DNA of 33,958 bases from positions 1-33,958 of the forward strand of contig JBEGTT010000051.1 of the NCBI GenBank assembly GCA_041179245.1, read 5' to 3'. The notes under the pieces are model-generated. The model did not search any database and was not told where the DNA came from. It saw nothing but the letters and a program-made list of their open reading frames with translations. Positions 8,974 to 17,425 of the stretch are shown piece after piece (position 1 is the first letter of the stretch; each line of letters begins with the position of its first letter). The translations under genes were made by a program, and so were the position numbers. Source of the DNA: JBEGTT01 sp041179245 (GTDB lineage: Bacteria; Pseudomonadota; Gammaproteobacteria; Burkholderiales; Rhodocyclaceae).

Positions 8974-9542
8974 CGCGCATGTTCCTTGAGGAAGTTATTG
9001 AGCAGGTCGTGACCACGTTCCGTGAGAATGGATTCCGGGTGAAACTGCACCCCTTCAACGGCCAGCGTTTTGTGGCGCACGCCCATGATTTCGCCATCCT
9101 CGGTCCAAGCGGTGACTTCCAGACAGTCGGGGCAAGAGCTACGCTCAATCGCCAGCGAGTGGTAACGGGTACAGGTCAGGGGATTCGGCAAACCGGCAAA
9201 CACCCCAATATTCTTATGATGAACCGGCGAAACCTTGCCATGCATCAACTGCTGGGCGTGCACAATCTTGCCGCCAAACGCCTCGCCAATGGCCTGATGC
9301 CCCAGACACACCCCCAACAGTGGAATCTTCCCGGCGAAAGTTTTAATCGCCGCCAGTGACACCCCCGCTTGGGCCGGCGCACAAGGACCGGGTGAAATTA
9401 CCAAGTATTCAGGATTGAGCACAGCAATTTCTTCCACCGTAATGGCGTCATTGCGAAACACTCGCACATCCTGCCCCAACTCGCCAAAGTACTGGACGAT
9501 GTTGTAGGTAAATGAATCATAGTTATCTAGCATCAAAAGCAT
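8970..9542 (-). CDS. trpG: Anthranilate/aminodeoxychorismate synthase, glutaminase component
   Basis: This 190-aa class I glutamine amidotransferase supplies ammonia to the chorismate-using subunit TrpE, and in many bacteria also to PabB. It starts MLLMLDNYDSFTYN. It carries the nucleophilic Cys in GVCLGHQAIGEAFGG and the His/Glu pair in QFHPESI. A short AGGTG precedes the ATG at 9542. The trpE gene is not adjacent, so this is the head of a split trp operon. A TTGAGA / CAGAAT pair with 17-bp spacing (9583-9555 on the minus strand) looks like a promoter, but it would start transcription only about 6 bases before the ATG and so remains doubtful. Confidence 0.95.
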   Translation of the reverse strand: MLLMLDNYDSFTYNIVQYFGELGQDVRVFRNDAITVEEIAVLNPEYLVISPGPCAPAQAGVSLAAIKTFAGKIPLLGVCLGHQAIGEAFGGKIVHAQQLMHGKVSPVHHKNIGVFAGLPNPLTCTRYHSLAIERSSCPDCLEVTAWTEDGEIMGVRHKTLAVEGVQFHPESILTERGHDLLNNFLKEHAR

Positions 9543-9733
9543 AAAGCACCTAACATTCTGTTTAATAACAGTTAATTTCTCAACCCCCTATCAAATCACT
9601 CACAACATTACTCACCAATTAATTTACAGGGGGGATAACAGGCCATTCTCGCCTGTTGGAGCCTCTTTGGCTAGAATCGAAGCGATTTTGTTTGAGTAAA
9701 TCCTGCCACCCCGACAATGGCGACCACAACCCT
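9543..9733. other. Non-coding leader region upstream of trpG
   Basis: No gene is seen here. On the minus strand it forms the probable leader of trpG. It contains a 7-bp inverted repeat (AACAGGC at 9637-9643 with GCCTGTT at 9651-9657), a C-run at 9630-9634 region facing a G-run partner at 9584-9588, and a possible -35/-10 pair at 9555-9583. I found no short leader peptide rich in Trp codons, so classical attenuation is not supported. Confidence 0.4.
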
Positions 9734-9871
9734 TCAAACAGTTAGGTCAATCAACGAGCCAATCATTTCATCTTTGGCTTTAACCACCTTGGAAGCCATT
9801 TCGACTTCATGGGCTGAAGCCTTCTGCTTAAGTACAGATTAAGCCTTGGTCAGGCTATCAGCAATCAAAGC
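9734..9871 (-). pseudogene. Broken 3' continuation of the small membrane-protein gene
   Basis: Directly after the TAG of the upstream minus-strand gene (9872-9874), the same frame stays protein-like. It reads ALIADSLTKA, then TAA at 9839-9841, then SVLKQKASAHEVEMASKVV and KAKDEMIGSLIDLTV before a TGA at 9734-9736. The segment is helical and charged, ending in a DEM..SLIDL pattern like the C-termini of small flagellar rod/hook-like or YjfB-type motility proteins. Both interrupting stops are one C-to-T change from Gln codons (CAG, CAA). It is either the decayed end of that gene or a second remnant fused to it. No start codon with a ribosome site serves it independently. Confidence 0.55.
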
Positions 9872-10231
9872 CTAACCAGGAAGAAACGGATTTGGGGCGG
9901 GAGTTTGTTCAACATCTTTTGAGAACAAAAATCTGCTACCTGCTTTGCGGCTGACTTCCCGCGAACCTTCACGCGACGCAGCTCCAGCGGGTTTTAATTT
10001 GGGTTGAACCTTCTGCTCGAAGCCCTTGGTTAGACTGGAAGCACCACTAAACAACATGAACGATAGCAAACCAAAAAAAACAACGTTCATAACATCTCTT
10101 GATAGAGCATGTTGAATTAGGTACTGATAGCTGGCAAAAAGGGCGCACACCGTTAGAACCACCGCACCAGCCAAATTGATTTGGTTAGCCGTTTTTCTGA
10201 TTTTTTCATTTCTGCTTTTTAGGTTTTTCAT
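9872..10231 (-). CDS. Small membrane protein next to flaG, function unknown
   Basis: This is a 119-aa protein from the ATG at 10231. A TTG at 10258 would add nine residues, and neither start has a strong ribosome site. A basic N-terminus is followed by two predicted membrane helices (roughly residues 22-42 and 50-70, the segments AGAVVLTVCALFASYQYLI and VMNVVFFGLLSFMLFSGAS), then a hydrophilic Lys/Arg/Pro-rich tail. I do not recognise the family. It follows the flaG-like gene by 31 bp on the same strand, so it may share its transcript. Its frame continues past the stop into a conserved-looking tail (9734-9871), so the annotated protein may be truncated. Confidence 0.5.
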   Translation of the reverse strand: MKNLKSRNEKIRKTANQINLAGAVVLTVCALFASYQYLIQHALSRDVMNVVFFGLLSFMLFSGASSLTKGFEQKVQPKLKPAGAASREGSREVSRKAGSRFLFSKDVEQTPAPNPFLPG

Positions 10232-10262
10232 GATTTGATCTTTAGGCAAGACATCCAAAAAA

Positions 10263-10619
10263 CTACGCTTTGTCCTTAACCAACACGCCAGAGGACTTGT
10301 CCAGATTGCTTGCCATTGCCAGAGCTTGCTTTGAGGGAAATTGCATCAAAACGTCTTTCGTGGCGTCGTCAATAACCTTGACCACCGTTTTCCCAGAAGT
10401 TTGATCGGTAGAAAACTGAATATCCCCAGCCTTTGCTGAGACGTAGTCTTGAATTTTTTTCGTCGCTCTTTCGATGGCTTTTGGATCGGAGTCAGGACGT
10501 TGTTCATTCACGTTCTGGGAAGAAGCTGACGAAGCAACTCCAGCGATTGATTTAGGCTGTTCCGATGGCCGTGATGCCGCAACGCCACTTGTCGCCTGTG
10601 ATGTTCCTTGAATTTGCAT
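10263..10619 (-). CDS. flaG: FlaG family flagellar protein
   Basis: This 118-aa protein is from the ATG at 10619; a GTG at 10631 would add four residues. The N-half is a low-complexity Ser/Ala/Gln tail. The C-half has the FlaG core: IQFSTDQTSGKTVVKVIDDAT followed by LMQFPSKQALAMASNLDKSSGVLVKDKA, matching the family pattern of amphipathic strand, IP(S)E/K-A and terminal helix. FlaG proteins are linked to filament length and normally sit between fliC and fliD. Here the nearest flagellin is 3.4 kb downstream, beyond three trp genes, and fliD is absent. Confidence 0.85.
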   Translation of the reverse strand: MQIQGTSQATSGVAASRPSEQPKSIAGVASSASSQNVNEQRPDSDPKAIERATKKIQDYVSAKAGDIQFSTDQTSGKTVVKVIDDATKDVLMQFPSKQALAMASNLDKSSGVLVKDKA

Positions 10620-10747
10620 TTCGCACCCCACTTCCTGCTAAACGTTATACGCAAGTGCAAATGGCACTCACATTCTCGTTTGCTTCATCGGCATATTCCT
10701 TGAAGACTTTAGGGCGGATAACGGCTATCGATTCTGATGCAAATTCA

Positions 10748-10782
10748 CCAAAATGAGAAACGGGTGTTGAGATATAACTTAA
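10748..10782. repeat. 35-bp imperfect repeat, copy A
   Basis: These 35 bp match 14291-14325 at 30 positions without gaps, in the same orientation. Shared blocks are TGAGAAACG and AACTTAA. Both copies lie in spacers ahead of a plus-strand gene. Resemblance continues more loosely, with gaps, to an ATGCC about 20-30 bp further on. Role unknown. Confidence 0.6.
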
Positions 10783-10806
10783 GTTAGTCGAGCGTAATGC
10801 CGTTGA
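10780..10806 (+). promoter_or_regulatory. Candidate sigma-28 (FliA) promoter for the 68-aa protein
   Basis: TAAGTTAG at 10780 is followed after 11 bases by GCCGTTGA at 10799, the same spacing as the flagellar sigma-28 consensus TAAAGTTT-N11-GCCGATAA. The -10 matches at six of eight positions, and the -35 keeps the TAA start. Transcription would begin near 10814, about 40 bases before the ATG. The match is imperfect, but the flagellar neighbour flaG supports it. Confidence 0.45.
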
Positions 10807-10853
10807 AAGCCCCGACGTTATAAATGGCGTCGATCTCAAACTTGGAGATTGTT

Positions 10854-11060
10854 ATGTCAATCAGTTCAGTCGGTACAAACGCAAGCTATTACACATCGGC
10901 GTTGCAGCAGCGTTCTAATAGCGCACCAGCGAAGTTTGCTGGTCGTGATTCGGAAAATGATGGTGATAAGGATGATGGTGCGAAAGCAGCCCGTGCACCA
11001 CAATCTGGGGTTAACTCAAGTGGTCAGCAGGTAGGGTCACAGATCAACATTACGGCTTAA
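10854..11060 (+). CDS. Small Asp-rich protein with a calcium-loop-like motif, unknown function
   Basis: This 68-aa protein starts at the ATG at 10854 with GGAG at 10843-10846 as ribosome site. The longer frame from 10824 lacks one. It has three parts: a Ser/Tyr-rich N-terminus (MSISSVGTNASYYTS), a central GRDSENDGDKDDG resembling the Asp-spaced loop of EF-hand/dockerin calcium sites, and a C-tail VNSSGQQVGSQINITA. There is no signal peptide, membrane segment or cysteine. I believe similar short proteins with a D.DNDGD.D core and a GQ.VG..I.T.A tail occur in other beta- and gammaproteobacteria, but no function is known to me. A sigma-28-like promoter and a strong terminator frame it as a one-gene unit. 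Confidence 0.75.
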   Translation: MSISSVGTNASYYTSALQQRSNSAPAKFAGRDSENDGDKDDGAKAARAPQSGVNSSGQQVGSQINITA

Positions 11061-11074
11061 GCTCTTAATGTTGA

Positions 11075-11112
11075 TAGCCCGACTTCCTAATGGGAGGCCG
11101 GGCTATTTTTTT
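11075..11112 (+). terminator. Strong intrinsic terminator after the 68-aa gene
   Basis: TAGCCCG (11075-11081) pairs with CGGGCTA (11099-11105). The inner CTTCC/GGGAG pairing extends the stem, and seven T follow at 11106-11112. It lies 15 bp after the small gene's stop and shows that this gene is a real, separately transcribed unit. Confidence 0.9.
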
Positions 11113-11139
11113 GCTTTTTGGGACTTCGCGCCTAAGCGA

Positions 11140-12222
11140 CTAAGAATTTAGCTGAGGATAATCCGTATAACCCACGTTGTCAGGACCATAGAAAGTTTGT
11201 GGATTAGGCTCGGCTAAGGACACGTTTAGCTTTAGTCGCTGAACCAAATCAGGATTTGATATGTACATGCGGCCAAAAGCCACTGCGTCAGCCTTCCCGG
11301 AATCAACTGCATTGATTGCCATTTCTCGGGTGTAACCATTGTTCGCAATGTAAGTGCCCTTGAAAGTTTTTCTGGCCCAATCGTAATCGAACCCTGGAAG
11401 ATCGCGCGGCCCGCCTGTTGCCCCTTCAACCATGTCGATAAAAGCAATGCCTCGTTTGTTCAGTTCTTCAATGAGATGACCAAACACGGCTTGCGGGTTG
11501 CTATCTGAGAGGTCATTCGCTGGTGTTACAGGCGACAACCGAATGCCTACGCGTCCAGCACCTATTTCCTTAACCACCGCATCAACAACTTCCAAAGCGA
11601 ATCGGCAACGGTTTTCAACAGTCCCGCCATAAGCATCATTGCGTTTATTGGCCCCATCCCGAAGAAACTGGTCGACCAAGTATCCATTTGCACCGTGGAT
11701 TTCAATCCCATCAAATCCAGCACGGATGGCGTTGGCAGCTGCGCACCGGAACTGGTCAACGATCTCGGCGATTTCCCCAGCGGTTAAGGCTTGGGGTTCA
11801 GGTAAATCGACTTTCCCGTTTTGGGTATACGCCACCACCTCCGGTTTGATTGCTGAGGGGGCAACAGGTTGGGCGCCGCCAATCAGATCAGGGTGGGTAA
11901 TACGCCCAACATGCCAAATTTGAGCAACAATTTTCGAACCGGCATCATGCACAGCCCTGGTAATTAGCTTCCAGCCTTCAACTTGGGCTTCTGAATAAAT
12001 ACCAGGAGTTGCCATATAGCCTTTGCCAATGGGGGAAACCTGAGTTCCTTCACTGATGATGAGTCCTGCATTACTGCGTTGGCGGTAATACTCTACATTC
12101 ATGGCACTACCCGGAACATCGCCACTTAGCGCATCTGCCCGACATCGGGTCAAAGGGGCCATCACAACACGATTGCTGATAGCAATGTCGCCAATTTGAA
12201 TCGGATCAAACAATACAGTCAT
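11140..12222 (-). CDS. nemA: Old Yellow Enzyme family NAD(P)H:flavin oxidoreductase (NemA-like)
   Basis: This 360-aa FMN-dependent ene-reductase has a TIM-barrel fold. Motifs include NRVVMAPLTRCRA near the N-terminus, the EIHGANGYLVDQFLRD segment with the His/Asn pair that binds the substrate carbonyl, RVGIRLSP, and the phosphate-binding AFGRMYISNPDL. Members reduce activated alkenes, N-ethylmaleimide, nitrate esters and glycerol trinitrate. The natural substrate here is unknown. The frame is open to 12255, but the ATG at 12222 has a GAGGAA ribosome site and gives the normal MTVLFDPIQIGD start. The gene stands alone; no NemR-type repressor is adjacent. Confidence 0.9.
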   Translation of the reverse strand: MTVLFDPIQIGDIAISNRVVMAPLTRCRADALSGDVPGSAMNVEYYRQRSNAGLIISEGTQVSPIGKGYMATPGIYSEAQVEGWKLITRAVHDAGSKIVAQIWHVGRITHPDLIGGAQPVAPSAIKPEVVAYTQNGKVDLPEPQALTAGEIAEIVDQFRCAAANAIRAGFDGIEIHGANGYLVDQFLRDGANKRNDAYGGTVENRCRFALEVVDAVVKEIGAGRVGIRLSPVTPANDLSDSNPQAVFGHLIEELNKRGIAFIDMVEGATGGPRDLPGFDYDWARKTFKGTYIANNGYTREMAINAVDSGKADAVAFGRMYISNPDLVQRLKLNVSLAEPNPQTFYGPDNVGYTDYPQLNS

Positions 12223-12369
12223 TTTCTTTTCCTCACGCGGGCCATGGAACAGCACAACAGCCGGTTATTAATCGTTTAGAACTGTGCCTCCCACGAAAAT
12301 TTGGCTGCTTTCTAAGCGAATCAGTCGTTCAAATAATTGGTTTTGGGAGATGGCAATTGGCACATAAAC

Positions 12370-14037
12370 TCAGGCCGATACGGCTTGCATATTAAAAGAT
12401 ATGGTAAACCAAAATTCAGAACCCTTGCCGTCTTGGCTAATCAGGCCAATCTCTCCCCCCATCAACTCAACGAGGCGTTTAGAAATCGTCAGCCCAAGCC
12501 CGGTGCCCCCATACTTCCTTGTTATGGAGGTATCCGCTTGCGAGAATTTTTCAAAAATCGCGGCATGTTTTTCAACAGGAATACCGATTCCCGTATCTCT
12601 GACAGAAATACGGAGAGACGTTTTATTGTCAGCCAAGGACACCACACTAACCGTCAAACAAATTTCACCCTGATGGGTAAATTTGATGGCATTTCCTATC
12701 AGATTATTTAACACCTGCCTGATCCTGCCAGGATCTCCCTGCAACATACTGGGTACATTGGGATCAATGTCGACATTAAATGCTAATCCCACATCCTGAG
12801 CTTGTAGCGTAAAAGGCATAACGAAGTGATTGATCAAACTGGTTAGATCAAAATTCACGACTTCAATACTCAGCTGGCCTGCATCGATTTTCGAGAAATC
12901 AAGAATGTCATTAATCACCACCATCAACGCTTCACTACTACTTTTAATAACCTCAGCAAAATCACGTTGATCTGGGTCCAAGTCTGTGTCCAGTAGCAAC
13001 TCTGTCATTCCCATCACCCCATTCATTGGGGTGCGAATTTCGTGACTCATATTCGCCAGAAAATCGCTTTTCGCTTGGCTGTTTTCAATGGCAAGTTTTT
13101 CTGCTTTTTTGATTTTCTCGTTAGCGCGAGCCATCAGGTAGAGCCAACCAAAAATGGCGATGAGAAACAAGCCCGCCAGCACACATGCGGTGAGAATATA
13201 CGTTGAACTCCACCAAGTTTTTTGGTGATCCAGTAGAACAATCGACCAGTCTCCTTCAGGATCATTCCATTCCAGTGTCTGTTGTCGAACCCAGTATTGC
13301 TTCCCCTCAATTTCAATTTTCTTGCCATCCTCCAACGACGACAGTTGACCTCGAATTTTGGGGTTACTCTCATCCCCATTTGTCACATCAGCCGGTTGTT
13401 GAAAAGTCTTGGTATTTTGACTGGATGCAAACACACCCCCTTGCGGAGAAATGACGAACGCCGGGCCCCCCTCCCACGTATTCAACAAGTTCTCTAGTTT
13501 CTGGATACCAATTTTTGCAACCACGGTACCCACCGCGCCCCCGGACGTTGTATCTGTCGAGCGCAATGGTGCGGTGAGATAAATCTGTCTTTCAGGATGA
13601 GGTCCATTGGAGGATATCAGGGGAAAAACGCCCGGGTTTTCTCGCTGCGCAAGCCGGATCAGATCAGCAGCAGGTAATTGATCGCTTCTACGTGTGCTCG
13701 CAATTACCTTACCGGTCTTAGCAATCAACAGCGCTGTATCAACGTAGTAGAGCGATTGCAAGAGACTTAGCTTATGGATGATTACTTCAACATGGTTTGG
13801 CTGCTGAAATGATTTGTCTGAGCCCAAAAGCATGACTGCGCCCATGGCCCGGCTTGAGCTAGTACCGGCCTCAACGGTAGCCACATAACCAGCAAGTTCC
13901 CTCGTAACATCCACGTCTCGGGAAAGGTGCTGGTACCGGACAACCAAATTCCCCACTGCCAGCATTCCCGAGGCAACCAGCGTTACCGCAACAAGGGCAT
14001 AGGTTTTGGGCCGATGTGAAATAAAATCAAACAGCAT
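12370..14037 (-). CDS. Membrane sensor histidine kinase without receiver domain
   Basis: This 555-aa protein is from the ATG at 14037, with AGGTG nine bases upstream; a GTG at 14049 is less likely. A short cytoplasmic N-terminus leads to TM1 (about 13-33), a ~245-residue periplasmic region resembling Cache-type sensor domains, TM2 (about 278-301), and a short coiled linker with no obvious HAMP. The HisKA domain follows (FLANMSHEIRTPMNG, phospho-acceptor His332), then an HATPase domain with N-box NLIGNAIKFT, G1 DTGIGI, F-box EKFSQADTS and G2 GGTGLGL. It resembles the front of a hybrid kinase but ends straight after the ATPase domain. No response regulator is adjacent, so its partner is elsewhere. 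The ligand is unknown. Confidence 0.88.
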   Translation of the reverse strand: MLFDFISHRPKTYALVAVTLVASGMLAVGNLVVRYQHLSRDVDVTRELAGYVATVEAGTSSSRAMGAVMLLGSDKSFQQPNHVEVIIHKLSLLQSLYYVDTALLIAKTGKVIASTRRSDQLPAADLIRLAQRENPGVFPLISSNGPHPERQIYLTAPLRSTDTTSGGAVGTVVAKIGIQKLENLLNTWEGGPAFVISPQGGVFASSQNTKTFQQPADVTNGDESNPKIRGQLSSLEDGKKIEIEGKQYWVRQQTLEWNDPEGDWSIVLLDHQKTWWSSTYILTACVLAGLFLIAIFGWLYLMARANEKIKKAEKLAIENSQAKSDFLANMSHEIRTPMNGVMGMTELLLDTDLDPDQRDFAEVIKSSSEALMVVINDILDFSKIDAGQLSIEVVNFDLTSLINHFVMPFTLQAQDVGLAFNVDIDPNVPSMLQGDPGRIRQVLNNLIGNAIKFTHQGEICLTVSVVSLADNKTSLRISVRDTGIGIPVEKHAAIFEKFSQADTSITRKYGGTGLGLTISKRLVELMGGEIGLISQDGKGSEFWFTISFNMQAVSA

Positions 14038-14443
14038 TTGCAAACGCACCTAAAGTAACTGAGCTTCTCTGCCCAATGGACAAAGCTCAAAATAAACCAA
14101 AACCGAACAAGTCGATAGAAATGGCGAGAAGAATTACTCGCAGTTTGCCAGATTTCTACGCCGTGTTGAGAAGGCCTGATTTACAAAACCAGGTCAGCAT
14201 CAACCCTGTGACGCTCACGAAGTTACCGCATTTAGCATAGAGGGTGGCTATTATCGAATTGAAAACACGGAAACTCCATTTGATGATTTCCCAAACTGAG
14301 AAACGCGGGTTAAGATAAAACTTAATGCGGACAAAGCGGCGTAGAATGCCCGGCCAAGTTTTAAGCCACTTGACCAGGCTGCCGACATAACTGAGCCTAC
14401 GTTCCGTGACCGGCAGTCTGTCATTTTTGACAGGCCACACCTT
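14038..14443. other. Long spacer between the kinase and the protease genes
   Basis: These ~400 bp lie between divergent genes. They contain the second 35-bp repeat copy (14291-14325), a small hairpin (GCGAG/CTCGC) near 14122-14140, and a hairpin CTGTCA/TGACAG at 14418-14433 just before the protease ribosome site. Minus-strand frames of 86 and 94 codons cross it, but neither has recognisable family features or a clear ribosome site. It may be the worn remains of a lost gene or mobile element. Confidence 0.4.
14291..14325. repeat. 35-bp imperfect repeat, copy B
   Basis: This is the partner of 10748-10782 (30 of 35 identical, ungapped, same orientation). It contains TTAAGATAAAACTTAA, a partly palindromic core. 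It lies 118 bp before the protease gene's start codon. Confidence 0.6.
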
Positions 14444-15187
14444 ATGGTTGACTCGCTTTTACTCAGTGTCGTGCGCTTAGTGACATTCAATTCGCAACAC
14501 TCTCTGACCAATGCAACGGGGTTTTTTTTCGAGCGCGGTCACCGCCTGTTCCTAGTTACCAGCCAGCATGTTCTATTTGATGAACCAAGCCAGCATTTCC
14601 CCAACCGGATCGAAATCGAGTTACATATCGATCCCAACAATGTCGCCGAATCAACGAATTACTCAATTCCTTTGTATCGCAATGCCAAATCGCTTTGGCG
14701 ACAGGGCATTGATGGCGCTGGTGAAGTGGATGTAGCCATGATCGAGATTGATCGCAAAGCACTTCCTCCATCAGCCTTATACCGAACCTTTACGCCAGCA
14801 CACCTTCCCCAATTTTCCGACTCAATTGAGGTAGGAAGTTCGGTGTTAGTAGTGGGGTTCCCAATGGGCTTTCACGATACGCTGCACCACATGCCCGTCG
14901 TTCGACATGCCATTATCGCCTCCTCATTTGGCCTACGCTTTCAAGGCCAAGGGGTGTTCCTGACAGATGCCCGCACGCACCGAGGCACCAGTGGCGCACC
15001 TGTGGTCATGCGCGCAAGCTCAACAAGGGTGCAGAACTCACCATTAGCTGACCTACCTTGGATGTTACTGGGCGTTCACTCTTCACGACTCGATGCAGCA
15101 ACCCGTGACCCCGAAATGGATGAAGCCTTGGGACTCAACTGTGCCGCCTACGCTGATATATTAATGACCCTGACAGAACCTCAATAA
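14444..15187 (+). CDS. Trypsin-like (S1 family) serine protease, apparently cytoplasmic
   Basis: This 247-aa protein has a complete chymotrypsin-fold catalytic set: His42 in LVTSQHVLFD, Asp96 in DVAMIEID and Ser183 in THRGTSGAPVV. A VVGFPMG segment precedes the serine, as in HtrA-like and related trypsin-like domains. There is no signal peptide, membrane helix or PDZ domain. The N-terminus goes straight into the first strand, so it should act in the cytoplasm or be a bare protease domain. The ATG at 14444 has a CAGG ten or so bases upstream. It stands alone between a spacer with a repeat and the rpoD-tRNA unit. The target is unknown. Confidence 0.8.
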   Translation: MVDSLLLSVVRLVTFNSQHSLTNATGFFFERGHRLFLVTSQHVLFDEPSQHFPNRIEIELHIDPNNVAESTNYSIPLYRNAKSLWRQGIDGAGEVDVAMIEIDRKALPPSALYRTFTPAHLPQFSDSIEVGSSVLVVGFPMGFHDTLHHMPVVRHAIIASSFGLRFQGQGVFLTDARTHRGTSGAPVVMRASSTRVQNSPLADLPWMLLGVHSSRLDAATRDPEMDEALGLNCAAYADILMTLTEPQ

Positions 15188-15210
15188 ATCCCGTTGAGTC
15201 GAGAATCGGG

Positions 15211-15246
15211 GAAAAAGAAAACCCCAACCAGCAAAGGTCAGGGTTT
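15211..15246 (-). terminator. Intrinsic terminator after rpoD-tRNA
   Basis: On the minus strand AAACCC + ACC pair with GGT + GGGTTT (plus coordinates 15219-15224, 15227-15229, 15236-15238, 15241-15246) around a 6-base loop, followed by a run rich in T (15212-15218). It lies 12 bp after the tRNA's CCA end and would end a transcript covering rpoD and the tRNA. Confidence 0.8.
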
Positions 15247-15258
15247 CAGATTGCAATT

Positions 15259-15337
<79 letters not shown>

Positions 15338-15346
15338 GGAAAAACC

Positions 15347-17329
<1,983 letters not shown>

Positions 17330-17425
17330 GACCACCACCCATAAAATTCCAAAGGGCGAGGATACTACCACAAACCAACCCGCCCCTGACCTGTAACGAC
17401 ATGATTAGCGCTTTTCTAACCCAAG

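Larger units (their letters stand above)
10620..10853. other. Divergent spacer between flaG and the Asp-rich small protein gene
   Basis: This spacer separates flaG (minus) from the 68-aa gene (plus). It contains one copy of a 35-bp repeat (10748-10782) and a candidate sigma-28 promoter (10780-10806) facing the small gene. A 64-codon minus frame at 10645-10839 exists but has no family resemblance, and I treat it as chance. Confidence 0.5.

Noticed and set aside
9555..9583. Sigma-70 promoter for trpG (TTGAGA-N17-CAGAAT)
   Set aside because: It would start the message about 6 bases from the ATG and remove the AGGTG ribosome site. It is kept only as a remark.
9584..9657. Tryptophan attenuator in the trpG leader
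   Set aside because: No leader peptide with Trp codons and no terminator hairpin with a T-run before trpG.
10645..10839. Minus-strand frame of 64 codons in the flaG / Asp-rich gene spacer
   Set aside because: No ribosome site or family features. It crosses the repeat and the candidate promoter, and its similarity to a frame in copy B follows from the shared 35 bp.
10748..14325. Interpretation of the 35-bp repeat as insertion-sequence ends
   Set aside because: Both copies have the same orientation, no target duplications or transposase motifs are seen, and the genes between look native.
14156..14511. Two minus-strand frames of 86-94 codons in the spacer before the protease
   Set aside because: They lack clear ribosome sites and recognisable motifs, and one runs into the protease start. 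They could be remnants but cannot be supported as genes.
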